Positions 1 to 10,978 of a stretch of DNA of 64,000 bases are shown here, in pieces (within the stretch, counting starts at the first letter, position 1; every line of letters begins with the position of its first letter). The stretch is from Lithocarpus polystachyus (taxonomy: Eukaryota; Streptophyta; Magnoliopsida; Fagales; Fagaceae): the NCBI GenBank assembly GCA_033629205.1, contig CM066171.1:11619501-11683500 (forward strand), written 5' to 3'. Under the pieces are notes generated by a model. The model saw only the letters and a program-made list of their open reading frames with translations. It did no database searches and was not told the DNA's origin. A program made the translations under genes and the position numbers.

Positions 1-194
1 TTTTGATTATAGTGTGTGATTAACTGCATTTATTTGTTTCGCATTGTTAATTAATAAAGTGTCTAAACTATTCTAGCCAAAAAAAAAAAAAAGTGTCTAA
101 ACTATAAGATCCAATATAGGAATTTTGTTTTCAACTTGGATTAATTTTTGTTTAATTTTTTTTTTTTCTTTTTTCTTCTTTTGTTTTCAATCAG

Positions 195-275
195 TTTCAA
201 CTCAAATGCGATGGTGAATTTAGCAATCAGACTGAAGGATTCAATTTTGGAAGTTCTTTATCACGTATTGACCAG
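195..275 (+). pseudogene. 81-bp exon of an upstream gene copy (partial, window edge)
   Basis: An open 27-codon block lies between an acceptor-like TCAG and a donor-like GTTTGG. It reads FQLKCDGEFSNQ then TEGFNFGSSLSRIDQ. Near-copies of the same length and frame occur at 5677-5757 and 5892-5973. The following intron-like sequence (to about 600, with weaker matches near 650-730) matches 5973-6260 and 6930-7020, so this is the 3' part of a duplicated gene whose 5' part lies outside the window. I do not recognise the protein family. Whether this copy is expressed cannot be told. Confidence 0.45.
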
Positions 276-1068
276 GTTTGGGTTCTTGTATAAATATGTT
301 TACATATGTACGTATATGTGCTTGTAGCTGATCGAACTTAGCTGTCAGCTTCTGGATATGCATAGAAAACTATTTATAAAGCATATTTGGTCTATGATAT
401 TTATTAATATGTAATTGTTACTTTTTTATGAGAGTAATAGTTAAAATTAATGGTTGATATTGGAAGTCAAGATTATCATTGACTTTCTACTTTCAGCTTT
501 TGTTCTGGGGTGTCCATTTCTTTTTTGCATTTTATTTATATGAATTGGGTTTCTTTATTATCTCTAGTCTTTATGTTACCAGAATTTTTATTTATCTATG
601 GATTCCGAGTGTTTCCATTAGAATAGAGAAAAGGCAAAGATGACCAATGATAGAAGTGACTTGTCACTTGTGAATCAAACAAAAACGTTGTGGGGATGAC
701 ATCGAAAAAGGGGGGACGAAAGAGATGGGTTTTGAATTTTGAGGTCATATATGGACTAAGAATTATTTTGGCCAAATATATGTGAGGTACTGCCCGTAGG
801 TGGTTGCAGAAAAGAAGTTTATGGCTAAAAGTCTCTGCTCTCCCGTGAGTAATTCTACTGCCACGTAAAATAATCATAATTACTGTAATTAGTTCCCTGT
901 TATTTTTATATAAACTTATTATTTTTTTTACCATTCACAATTTATCACCAAAAAAAATTGCGACAAAAGTGATATTTTTTTTGTTGTGGTACTAGAAATT
1001 TTGCAATAGAATATGTGGGAGTCCTGAGGCTCACTTCAAAGCCAGCAAAATATGAGATGGTTTTATAG

Positions 1069-1100
<32 letters not shown>
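276..1100. other. AT-rich intergenic/intronic sequence
   Basis: The first half is homologous to 5973-6260 and the 650-730 stretch resembles 6930-7020, as expected for a tandem gene duplication. Short ORFs here have no recognisable similarity or codon bias. A poly-A tract of about 38 bases lies at 1071-1108. Confidence 0.5.
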
Positions 1101-1110
<10 letters not shown>

Positions 1111-1626
1111 TTGGTGGGTGAGAGCAACTTTGGTTGGAGGAATGGAAAAACGGGAGAATAAAAAATAAGGAGAGAATAGAAAAATAGGAGAATAAAAGAA
1201 ATTTAGTTTCACCCATTTGTATTTGGTTGGGAGGATAAAAATGATGAGAAAATGAAGTTGATATAAATTTACAATTATATCGCAATTAAATAAAACAAAA
1301 TAGTAACACACTTTTTTTATTAAAAAAATTATGCATGGACATTTCATTTTTTTTTTTTTATAAATAGCACAAACCAAAAAAAAAAAAAAAGTGAGCACAA
1401 AAAAAAAAAAAAAAACACTTAAAACTGGAACCGGAGGAATAAGAAAAAGAAGGGGGGAAAAAAAAGCAATGTACTGAACAAAGACCATTAGGCTTTCCCC
1501 ACTCAATTTTTCTTTTCATTTTGGGGAGAAAACTTTTTGATGGGCTCGGAGAGAAAACACTATCGACCCCACTATCTCTTTCCTCTCTCCCCCTCCTAAC
1601 CAAACACCTTCCAAAAAGTTTCCCTT

Positions 1627-1631
<5 letters not shown>

Positions 1632-1686
<55 letters not shown>
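1632..1686. repeat. (CT)n microsatellite
   Basis: About 27 uninterrupted CT units. It lies in a region (1110-1720) whose left side reads 'ttggttgg' and whose right side reads 'ctaccaaacacacc', a weak inverted pair typical of MITE ends, but no clear target duplication is visible. Confidence 0.95.
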
Positions 1687-1689
<3 letters not shown>

Positions 1690-2204
1690 CTTAAAATCTA
1701 CTCTACCAAACACACCCTAAAGTCTCCCTACGGAATTCTTGTCTCTATTTCCCATACTAGTTAGCGTCTGTGGCCAACAAATTGGAAATTGGTGAAATTA
1801 TAATTTTGGGATTGCTTTCATTTTTTTTTTTCAATCAATTTGATTTCTATTATTTTAACTATTTTTTATTAAAAAAAGGCACAATAATAACTTTAAAAAT
1901 AAAAATATCCACATCAGGAATAAAAAAAAAAATATTTGAAAGTGTGAATTAAAAAAAAAAATCTCAACTTTTGTTGCACTTTCTTGGTAAATTATAACGG
2001 ATTATTTGTAACTTTCGCATAAACTGACCATATTTATTATTAGTCACATAGATAATTGTCTTTGCAAAAATTAGATAAAAGTTTGTGGTTATAGAATTGT
2101 TGATAACTCCTCTGATCCAATCTAAAGAGACCATCACTCCTTGTTGTGTTAGATCATAGAAGTGAAACCCTTCCAAGTCAACAATCAACTAGTAATAAGC
2201 TACA

Positions 2205-2368
2205 AGTAATGCTAGAGATATAAATTTTTTTACAAATTGTTGATGTAATGAGCGGTCGTTGGTAAATAAAAAAGTGATATTAAAGGTGGGCTTAAATGAA
2301 AATCAAGGTTAACCACATTAACAGTTTGTAAAAATGTTGTAAAATAGTTTGTAATTGTAATATTACTT
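2205..2368. mobile_element. MITE with imperfect terminal inverted repeats
   Basis: The left end (agtaatgctagag, then tttttacaaattgttgatg) matches the reverse complement of the right end (agtaatattacaatt, then tttttacaaactgttaatg). Flanks ATAAGCTACA (2195-2204) and ATAAGCCACA (2369-2378) look like a 10-bp target duplication with one mismatch, as for Mutator-type MITEs. It has no coding capacity. Confidence 0.55.
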
Positions 2369-2635
2369 ATAAGCCACAATACCACACCACCAACATCATC
2401 ACCACCTTTACCCACTTCTTGTTTTTTATATGCATAAGTCATTCTACTCATTCTTTGCAAGTATTTCTCTTTCTCTCACATGTAACAAATCTCACTAAAA
2501 AATGCTTTTCTATTTAATTTCAACAAACAACCCCTATAATTTTAAGTGTCTGGTTTGAGCTTATAAGTTCAATTTTTTAGCTTTTTAGTTTTTATGTACA
2601 GTTTTTAAAAACTTCATTTTTTTCTCAATTTTTAG

Positions 2636-2748
2636 TTGAATTGGCATCTCCCCATGCACAAAGTGCTTGGGGGTTTAGGGGGGAAGTGTTCGAGCTGCGG
2701 AGTTAGCAGCATGTTGTAATTATTTCTCAAAAAAAAAAAAAAAAAAAG
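2636..2748 (+). mobile_element. SINE-like element (3' part) with poly-A tail
   Basis: A GTGTTCGAGCTGCGG stretch resembles an RNA polymerase III box B. It is followed about 30 bases later by TTTCTC and an A tract of about 19 bases at 2730-2748. The 5' limit is uncertain and no target duplication was found. Confidence 0.35.
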
Positions 2749-2890
2749 CTAAAGAATATTTGAAATCCCAAATTTTTTTTCCATATTCTCTAAGAAAAAT
2801 TAACAAACATTCTCATTACCAATAGAAAAAAAAAAAAAAAAAAAGTTTATTTCCAAACTAGTTTAGATAATTTGGATAAAGTTTGACTAT

Positions 2891-3083
2891 GAATTTTTTT
2901 TTTTTTTTTTTTTGAGAGGTGGAGTTTTAACTTTTGACGTCCATTCCTAATGAGTACCATTTATAATCAGATTAAAATATCAATTGGTTTTTAGTAAAGG
3001 CGGTAATAGAATCCTAGAGATATTTTATTTGATGACAAGAGACTTTACCAATTGAGCTAACTGCAACTGAAACTGAAACACAT
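2891..3083 (-). mobile_element. tRNA-derived SINE
   Basis: Read on the minus strand it begins near 3083, carries a box-A-like TTAGCTCAATTGGTAAAG and a degenerate box B (AGGATTCTATTACCGCC), and ends in a poly-A tail (T tract at 2897-2912). The flanks share AGTTTGACTAT (2880-2890 and 3084-3094), an 11-bp target duplication. The length of about 190 bp fits plant SINEs. Confidence 0.65.
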
Positions 3084-3100
3084 AGTTTGACTATATACTT

Positions 3101-3302
3101 TTTTTTTTTTTTTGGGTAGAAAAAAATTTTAGGTGAGGGGAAACTACCTCAAACTAGAGCCAGGCAAAGCTGTAGACCTTAAAGATGACTTATATTAGGT
3201 TTATAGATTGTTCACCAAGGAGAATTGCTGGCAGCGAGACTCAAACCTAGGTCTTTTGAGCGAAATGTGCGAGCCTTGCCAATTGAACCAATCCTCATTG
3301 GC
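3101..3302 (-). mobile_element. tRNA-derived SINE, second family
   Basis: On the minus strand it starts near 3302 with box-A-like GGTTCAATTGGCAAGG, then box-B-like GGTTTGAGTCTCGC, and ends with ...CTACCCAAAAAA (T tract at 3101-3114). The target duplication is GACTATATACTT / GACTATAAACTT (3089-3100 and 3303-3314, one mismatch). It sits directly beside the SINE at 2891-3083, and the two insertion targets overlap. Confidence 0.65.
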
Positions 3303-3319
3303 GACTATAAACTTATTTG

Positions 3320-3655
3320 TAGCCTAGTGCTACAACTCCCATTTAAAAAATTAGCATAGTTACATATTTTGATCATCTAATTATTGGATTGCATATTTTT
3401 CATGTTATTAACATATATGCTAAAATTTGTGTCAAATGGATTTCATTTACTATTCGATCTATTAACATAATCTTATACATAATTTTAGAAAATAAAAAAC
3501 TTGAAATTTAAATGCTTAATTAATGACAGTTATTTTTTTTTTCTAGAAAATTTTCAAACATAAAGATATAAAAGAAAATGTAATCTAATAGAGAATTTGT
3601 CAAAATTCACATCTAATTAAAAGGTATTGAGTGAAATTGTAGTTTGTTGTCAAAC
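3320..3655. repeat. Degenerate MITE, relative of the element at 28662-28997
   Basis: Blocks such as 'aaatttgtgtcaaatggat', 'tttactat', 'gtaatctaat' and 'aaattcacatctaat' appear in the same order as in the better-preserved copy at 28662-28997. The termini are eroded. Confidence 0.4.
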
Positions 3656-3726
3656 TTTTTCCTTTTTCTTTTATTCGATGTATTTTTTTTTTTTAAGAGA
3701 GTTAAATTGTTTGCTATTATTATATC

Positions 3727-4669
3727 ACTAGGATGTAGTCTGTGCTTACGCATGAAAATTTTAACAATTGTGATGATAAGATGTTCATCTTAGTAGATTC
3801 AGTTTCCACATTGAGCATTATGAATGGAAGTAACTTAATACCAACATTTAAATATCAAATTAGGCACATAGCACAAAATTAAACTACAATTAGAAATTGG
3901 ACACATAGCACAAAATTAACGACAAGAACTGATCATTGAGTTTGAAATCTTCTTGGAGGCGCCAATGAAGCGGTAATGAATGAGAGTATGAAGTAAGGAA
4001 GAGTGAGATTAAACATTGTGTTTGAACCCGACCTTACTTTTAGAAATCCAAAAGGAGGAGAAAAGGGTAGTGTGTGGATCTAGTTGGTAGAGGTTGAGAA
4101 AGAAGGAGGAGACATGGGATGACAATTTTGCATTAGGAGGAGATGATGTTTTACTTTTATAGTTTTTCTCGTTGGACTCCTTAGTTCTAGTAGTGGGATT
4201 AGAAGAGCTCTAAATTTTATTGAGTTCACCCATAAAAGTATGCAGGTGAGATGTTCTTACTTAGGCCAATGAACATTATCATTGTGGTTTTCTTGGCTTC
4301 CGTGTTAAATGTTAATGCATCATTTATTTGGGTACAAAAAATTAGAAAATTTAAATAAGATACATGATACAAAATTGGAGTCCAATTTATAATCTAATTA
4401 GATTCATTGTGGTTTTCTTAGCTTCCGTGTTAAATGTTAATGAATCATTTATTTGGGTACAAAAAATTAGAAAATTTAGATAAGATACATGACACAAAAT
4501 TGGTGTCCAATTTATAATCTAATTAGATTTTTTTTGAGTTTTGGTTAGAACAAGTGGCGCAAAATTGAGAATCTAAATCTAGACACATAGCACAAAATTG
4601 AAACTCTAATTTGAAATTCTATTTGAGTTTCTATCTGCTTCACCTATTATTATATATATAGATATATAG
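3727..4669. repeat. Dispersed repeat, copy 1 (partner at 21176-21870)
   Basis: Starts at 'gtgcttacgcatgaaaat' and ends at 'tatatatagatatatagattt'; the copy at 21176-21870 has the same start, order and end. It shares long blocks such as 'gatgataagatgttcatctt' and 'gtgtggatctagttggtag'. It contains an internal tandem duplication (4280-4404 and 4405-4529). No coding region or clear terminal structure is visible; class unknown. Confidence 0.6.
4280..4529. repeat. 125-bp tandem duplication
   Basis: Two adjacent 125-bp units, each beginning 'cattgtggttttctt' and ending 'aatctaattagatt', differing at a handful of bases. The partner repeat near 21.6 kb has only one unit, so the duplication is private to this copy. 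Confidence 0.85.
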
Positions 4670-5354
4670 ATTTGTACTGGTAAAATTTTAAGAAAATAAA
4701 AAATCATTTATTATATCATTAATCAAATTTTTGAATTTCAAATTTTTGGTCCAAAATTATGTTTTTAAAAAATTTATTAACAAAGAACAAGGGTGAGTTT
4801 GGTTCAACTTTTTGAAACTGAGATTTCTTGAAAAAATAAGGGTTTCAAAAAATATGGTATGAAATTGAATTTTTTTAAAAAACTGAGTATTTGATAAAAA
4901 CTATTAAAAAGTACTTTTAAAAAAAATTTGGTGTTCTTATAAAAATGTCGATTTGATTTGTAAATTACTACAAATAACGATGTGCATACGTAAAGGAGTT
5001 TATTTCGTTCATAAATCAACTCCTTAATAATACTTGCTTAACAAAAAAAAACTACTTATTTGAGGGAAAATTTGAGGTGTTCATGTTAAAATATGCTAAA
5101 AAGAGTTTGGAAGCATTTTCTATTTGGAGAAACCTTGTCCTTACCAAAATGGGTTTGCGATCAAAGCCTAAAAACTTCTCCACTCTCTTCTTTCACAATC
5201 CTTATCTTCCTCCTCTCTACCTCCTTCGCTCTCCGTTTATGGATATGGTTATTAGTCACGTACCACTCAAGTTTCCAAACAAGGAGAGCTTGTACTTCCT
5301 TTGTTTCGAGCAAATTTGCCATGGGTGTCAACCGTCAAATTCTAATAATAATTG

Positions 5355-5540
5355 ATGGGTACGGCTTCGGCAGCGGATAGAAGCGTTGTGAGCAGCTTCG
5401 TTGCTGCGAAATTGGTTTCAACCGCTTTGTTGTTTGAGGTCTGGGATGCCATAAAATGGCATGTTAAGAAACGTGAATTTAAGAGTTTGGATCCAAACCC
5501 AAACCCCTCGTTTGAATGCTTTTTATGGCCAATTGAGCAG
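5355..5540 (+). CDS. First coding exon of an unrecognised gene
   Basis: ATG at 5355 opens 62 codons that end in ...PSFECFLWPIEQ at a donor-like CAG|GTTTGG. The N-terminus is rich in Ala, Ser and Val with a hydrophobic stretch (residues 15-27), then basic residues (KKREFK). The next exon-like block (5677-5757) joins in phase 0 but has an internal TAA at 5743. The exon end resembles the ends of the 81-bp exons at 195-275 and 5677-5757, suggesting amplification of a common exon. A later exon may be the membrane segment at 8630-9107. Function is unknown and the gene may be decayed. Confidence 0.4.
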
Positions 5541-5676
5541 GTTTGGCCTCTAGGTTTATTAGCTCTATTCCTTTGTTTTTTTATTTATTTATTTAAATTT
5601 TCTAATTATTCTTACTTGGATGATTGGATCAATTTTTATTTAATAATTAATTTTTTTGTCTTCTGTTTTCTACAAG

Positions 5677-5757
5677 TTTCAGCCTAAATGCGGCTCTGTA
5701 CTTAGCCATCAGACTGAAGCATTCAATTTTGGAAGCTATTTATAACCGACTGAACAG
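5677..5757 (+). pseudogene. 81-bp exon, copy 2 (one in-frame stop)
   Basis: Between an acceptor-like ACAAG and a donor CAG|GTTTGG it has exactly the 81-bp length of the copy at 195-275 and reads FQPKCGSVLSHQTEAFNFG, then a TAA at 5743-5745 where copy 1 has TCA. If used, it would end the protein at about 84 residues. Confidence 0.4.
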
Positions 5758-5891
5758 GTTTGGGTTCTAGCTTTAAGCTCTCTCTTCCTTCGTTTTTCAA
5801 TTTTGCAAATTTTGATTGTTACTTGGATCAATTTTTGTTTCATAAGAATCGATTTATTCCCTTTTTTTTTTTTTTTTTTTTTTTCTATCAG

Positions 5892-5973
5892 TTTCAACTT
5901 TAATTCCGCTTTTAATTTAGTGATCAGATTGAAGGTTTCAATTTGGGTAGCTCTTTTATTGCCTATCAAACAA
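5892..5973 (+). pseudogene. 81-bp exon, copy 3 (degenerate)
   Basis: Starts after CTATCAG with TTTCAACTTTAA and aligns along its length with copies 1 and 2. It has two early stops, and the donor GT has changed to AT (caa|atttgg). It is a dead exon copy. The sequence after it matches the intron after copy 1. Confidence 0.45.
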
Positions 5974-6384
5974 ATTTGGGTTCTTGTATAAATATGTTTG
6001 TATATGTGCCTGTAAAGCTCATTGTGCTTAGGGGTTAGCTTCAGTTCTGGATATGCATAATTTTGGATTATTTAGAAGGGTTAGTTAAGCATCTTAAGTC
6101 AATGATATTTATTGGTACGTAATTGTTAAACTTATTAGTTTGGTTGAAGCTAGAAGGCATGTTTATCTTTAGAGGCTATGAATAATTGAATTTCTCTTGT
6201 TTGGGCTGTCCATTTTCATTTTGCATTTGTTTTATATGAAGTGGGTTTCTTAATTATTGCTCAATTCATGGTATGTTTTACTTATAGAGTCACTTTTTTT
6301 TAGGGGTTTGATGTGGCCATAGAAGATGAATTTGTTATTACTTCAAAATTCAAAATAAGTTGAAGCCAAGTAGCTTTTTGAATA

Positions 6385-6500
6385 GACAGTAATTCTCTCC
6401 CTTTGTTCCTTAGTTCTCTCTCCTCTTTTGTAATTGATTTTCTTCTTTGTTCTTTCTCTCTTCTTTGTAATCCTGGTCTGCTTTGTGCTTTTCATGCATA
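6385..6500. mobile_element. Small insert flanked by 17-bp direct repeats
   Basis: AAGTAGCTTTTTGAATA occurs exactly at 6368-6384 and 6501-6517, enclosing a 116-bp pyrimidine-rich insert. The arrangement fits a target duplication made by L1-type retrotransposition, or a simple tandem duplication. No pol III boxes or poly-A tail are evident inside. Confidence 0.3.
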
Positions 6501-6517
6501 AAGTAGCTTTTTGAATA

Positions 6518-7680
6518 TACATCTTTCTTACTTATCAAAAAAAAAAAAGTATTTTTGCCCGCTACCAAACTTGTGTGGGAAGAGGCCTACTAGCTAAATT
6601 CTGGTGTCAATTCTGAGTACTGTTAATTTCTATCATTTTCTTCTTCTATACAACCCAAGTTGCGCCCTAACTCTTACCAATGAAGACCATAAAACACCAC
6701 ATAATTTCTCTATCAAATAGTCATAATTTCCCCTTTCAAGGGGAAGGGAGTATGTGTTGTTTTGCTTGGTTGTTTTGTGCTCTTTGAAGATTTAAGAAAA
6801 GAGTTGCCCATTATAATTATTGGGGCATATTCTGATTATTATAAAAATTAGCAGGAAGGAAAGGGAAAAAGGTATTTTTCTGTACTGGAATAGTTGTATG
6901 TTTTCTTTTAAGTTTTTCAAGCTTCTCTGATATTTAAGGCCAATGATAGATGAGATTTATGCATCCAACAAAAACATAGTGTGAATGAGATGGAAAAAAG
7001 AGAAAGAAGAGATGGGATTTATTCCTTGCGCCAGTTAGGTTTCTTGTTATGCTTGTTGGGTTAAGATAGTCAATGCTTGAGATTTTGACTAGAGTTTATG
7101 CTCCTGATGTTGAACTCCTAGTTTTTTTTTTTTTTTTTTTTAATGGGGAGGAGGGAGGATCAGATGCTGAATTGTTGAAAATTGGCTAAGTTGATTTATT
7201 TGTTTGATTGAATGGTGTTTGTGACAAATTTTTTTCTTAAGACTTAACATTTATTTGTACCTTACGCATTATAATTATATGTTAACTATGATTTTTTTCA
7301 CTAGAAAGTTATGTTACTTTAGTTTATGAAGCCATAAATGAAAATAACATTTATATGTTTGTTCTTTGATTAATATGTAACTTTTGCCCCTATTTCTTTC
7401 CCCACCAATGGAAATAAATTCAAATACCCATATAAATGATCCAAACAAGGGATTAAAAACCCATGAATTGCAAAATAATGATTTCCAAGTCCCTTGATTG
7501 ATTTGAAATCCAAATCCTAAATCTAAATCCATGCTGCCAAATGCAGCCTAAGGGTTGGGCTCCTTTAAAATTTTTATGTTAGCAAGGCCTGGTTATGTTA
7601 TTAAATTATCATATCAGCCTAGAAAGCCCAAGCTCTAGGTTTGTGTGTGTTTGTTAACTAGGAGGTTCATCACTTCTAAT
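6518..7680. other. Non-coding stretch
   Basis: AT-rich sequence with short homopolymers (T18 near 7123-7141). The part around 6930-7020 resembles the window start near 650-730. I see no supported gene; the ORF on the minus strand near 7.4 kb looks like chance. Confidence 0.5.
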
Positions 7681-7689
7681 ACAATTTAC

Positions 7690-7800
7690 TTTGAATGCCA
7701 AGAGTCTTGTAGCTTAGTGGCATTGACTGGTCTCCTTTATGAGGAAAACCAGAGTTCAAATCTGCCTCCATACATTTTCTTTAATATCTGTCAAATATAC
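7690..7800 (+). mobile_element. tRNA-derived SINE fragment
   Basis: TGTAGCTTAGTGGCATTGAC matches a pol III box A, and about 45 bases downstream GAGTTCAAATCTGCC matches box B (GGTTCRANNC). The spacing fits a tRNA-derived SINE head. The tail and target duplication are not clear. It does not fold as a complete tRNA. Confidence 0.5.
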
Positions 7801-8440
7801 CAGAAGTTTTCCATGGAAATCTCTACTTCAGATCTTCCTCTTGTTTTCAAGATACTCACAACCAAGAAACTTTCTTCCTATGCTTTCTTCATATTTCCCT
7901 TTATGACAGCAATGTTCTATGAAGTAATTTTAGTAGAGGTTATTTTGGGGTAATAACAAATAACCCTCCTGAGATTAGGCCTATTTTCACCTTTCCTACT
8001 CATAGTTCGAAAGTTAGCACTTTGCCCACCTAAGATTAGCTCTGTTAGGCTTTCATAAGCTATCTCTCCATTTTCCATTAGGAAAACACTTTTTAGACGA
8101 AAACAAACATAAAACGAAAATAAAAAACTAGGGTTTGAAATTTTTACAAAAATGGATGAAAACTACAAATGAGGATCCCTGATTAGTATGTTGAAAAATC
8201 CCTAGCCAATTCCAAAGTTTTGGGACTAAGGCTTGGTTGTTGTTTTTTACATTTCAACATCAATACTAATGCACGTATGAGGAACAGTAAGTCTTATATC
8301 ATCAGACCTATGGCTTACTGAATGACTTCAATTATTACAAACTCACCACTGCAGTCACACACATATAAAAACTGAATTTTAAGAATTCTTGATGAGACAA
8401 ATTGTTAAAGATTATTTCTTGTAGTAAGGTGAATGAAATA
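7801..8440. other. Non-coding stretch
   Basis: No domain, splice pattern or repeat that I recognise. It may be intron between the exon block at 5.4-5.8 kb and the membrane exon at 8.6 kb. Confidence 0.4.
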
Positions 8441-8629
8441 ATATTGTTAGTGGCTTGTTCAAATCTTCACATTGGATTGCACTCATTGCAGTAGGCTTGG
8501 GAGAGAAACCTAATAAAGCTGAAGGGATATACTTTTTTTTTTTGGAAGTTAAGTGGATTTTGATTTTCTTATATTTGGAAGAAAAACTAATATTAAAGCT
8601 GAAGGGTTTCTTGTTTGTGCATGTGCCAG

Positions 8630-9107
8630 TAATGAAGCACTCTCTTTCATTGAAGCATTTCACGCACTTCTTGGTGACCTTGCCTTGTTTCCGACTGCCT
8701 TAATTGGTTTACACTTTCAAGTCTTGGGCGTCTCGCCACTTCATACACACTTTGCTATCATATTGCTCTTCTTCATGGCTACAATCGTCCATCGCATTGC
8801 ATATATGGAGATAAAACTACAACCTCAAGACGCTGGTTATCTTCCCATATCGAGGTTCATTTGTCTGGTTTCTGGAATTATTGCTATTGAGCTACTCTTT
8901 GCAATAATCATCTCTCCTTTTTGGCTATGCATGGTTAATTTATGCCCCATCCTGATCCTAGGGGTTCTGCGTCATTTATACCGACAAATTTATCAATGTG
9001 TTTACTACACAGCTAATTTAGTACTCAATACAATATGTAGCTTGTTTAAAAAGATTTGTGAATTAGTTGATCAGATATATGACTGGGTCCTACAGAAATT
9101 CCAGTAA
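8630..9107 (+). CDS. 3'-terminal exon of an unrecognised membrane protein
   Basis: The frame is open from before 8553 to a stop at 9105-9107 without an upstream ATG, so this is an internal-to-terminal exon. The likeliest acceptor is GTGCCAG|TAATG at 8629/8630; a second candidate is TTAAAG|CTGAAG near 8599. The exon encodes about 158 residues. Hydrophobic runs include a 20-residue span around HFAIILLFFMATIV and a longer pair around FICLVSGIIAIELLFAIII and FWLCMVNLCPILILGVL, giving three to four membrane spans. The C-terminus is an amphipathic tail rich in Tyr, Cys, Lys and Gln. I cannot name the family. It could be the last exon of the gene that starts at 5355, since both are on the plus strand with no other start between. 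Confidence 0.45.
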
Positions 9108-9119
9108 GCAGCTTCTTAA

Positions 9120-9930
9120 CCATTTTCTACAAGGGAACAAGAAGACAATGGTATGTATTCAGATGGAAGAAATTGTTTAAGTGACCTGTTGTTAATTAGA
9201 CAAATTTTAAGCAAAAAGAAAGGGATGCTTGTGATTCCTTTACTAGTAATAGAGTTAGCTGGTGTAAGAGTTAAGACTGATTGCAGTATCCTTTTATGTC
9301 TCATTCCCAATAGTGGCATCCTGGTGTAATACTTTATTGCCTAATCTATATTTGCACACATAGTTGTCATTCATTTGTTTCTTTTGGATCCCGCTCCATC
9401 TAGCATCAAAATGACTTGCCTCTACAACACTTGCCAATTCTGGATCCTTTTTTTGCTAACACCAGCATTGCATTTTGATTTGTGACTGCATATCCTCACC
9501 AAATTTACCATGATTCTCCAGTATTTCTGACAAAATAATGTTTGAAATCCATTTAATCCAAAGGCCTTTAAAACACTCATTTGAGAGGGCATACAGTCTT
9601 CTGCAATTGATTAGTGTCTAGGCACTGCATGTCTCTCGATACTCAATACTGACTTTCCACATATAGCTCTGTATATCATGTTATTTGTCCTGTGAGAACT
9701 GAATTCAATCACGGTCGCACCCACATACAAAATAATCAACTTGCATATTTTGTTTGGAAAGCAAACAAATATGTTGTACATCTGTCCAAGTGTGCAACAA
9801 TAACACCAGTACACCACTGAGAAGGTGACTAGAAATAATAATGAACGTTTTAAACATTTCTAGGAATTGGATATTGTAGCCTTTTTTAAGCTTTTACAAA
9901 ATCTCCCTCTAGACTCTCTTCCTGAAGGCT
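9120..9930. other. 3' flank, non-coding
   Basis: Downstream of the membrane-protein exon; likely 3' UTR then intergenic. No other gene or repeat is supported. Confidence 0.4.
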
Positions 9931-9937
9931 TAGGCCG

Positions 9938-10154
9938 ATTGGTAATGTTGTTTTAATAACGTTATTTAAGTGTTGTGGAAATACGTGTGGGTGAAAAAGT
10001 GTTGCGTTATTTAAACAACGAAAACTATTGTTTAAACAACACAACCATATATTTATGTTATAGAAAACAAACATGTGTTGCCCAGAGTTTTATTACTCAA
10101 CTAGCACATTTTAATGTTTTTTCTAGGTACAAATCCGTCCTCTCTTAATTATTG

Positions 10155-10192
<38 letters not shown>

Positions 10193-10503
10193 AGAATTTT
10201 AATCTATAGTGTTCGTTTTACAAAATTTAGCGGAAGAAAATGGGAATTGGGAAGTGATCCCGTTCCAGTTGTGTGGGGCTTTCTTTCAATAAAATCTTCT
10301 TTACTAAGAAAAAAAAAATGTTTACATCATCCCCAAAGCACCTAATGAAGGAATTTTGTGAGTCAGCATGTAGAATATCCTATTTGTTTTACCATCTCAA
10401 ACTCACATTTTTATATTTTAAACAACATTATACACTTTTTTACTCACACGTATTTTAAAAAATTACAAACAACTTTTCTCAAACTACTCTACCAAACCCG
10501 TTT
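9938..10503. repeat. Possible MITE/fold-back remnant
   Basis: The left part ('attggtaatgttg', 'aaatacgtgtggg') is approximately complementary to the right part ('ctcacacgtattt', 'ctctaccaaaccc'). It encloses an (AT)14 microsatellite at 10162-10189 and an ATG-like stretch of no coding interest. Ends and target duplication are not resolved. Confidence 0.3.
10162..10189. repeat. (AT)n microsatellite
   Basis: About 14 uninterrupted AT units. Confidence 0.95.
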
Positions 10504-10978
10504 TGAGAACGAAATTCTCATAAATAAATAAAGCGTTTTGAATTACTCTGACATGGGACTGCAATAATGCAATGCAACTTTTTACTGTTGAAGTAATGCA
10601 GAGTAATATTATCCATCCAATTTGATTAGATTATCTTGTGGACCTTGACTCAAAATTAGCACTGGCCAATCTTAAGAATGGCTTCTGATCAGATGAAATT
10701 GATCTGACACATAAAATTTGTGGGTCCAATTCCAGTTTATCTGAAAACCAATGATTTTCCAATGTCTTCCTGGAAATATAATGAGGAAATACCTCATCAG
10801 TATTTCTATTTCTCAACTCATTCACCAAGTTTGGCCACAGCGATCAAAAGGATGAACCACTTTTTCAATATTCAGTCATAATTTTCCATGGTAAATTAGT
10901 TCAAGGCACCTCAAGCAGGGCCTATAAGTATGTCTTCTATTCATCAATCAAGGTACATCCCTGTATTAAACAAGAAAA

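Noticed and set aside
1031..1713. Several overlapping minus-strand ORFs rich in Phe or Arg-Glu
   Set aside because: They are translations of poly-A/T and (CT)n tracts; no domain, start context or splice structure supports a gene.
7690..7765. tRNA gene
   Set aside because: Box A and box B are present, but no cloverleaf with a 7-bp acceptor stem can be formed; a SINE head is a better explanation.
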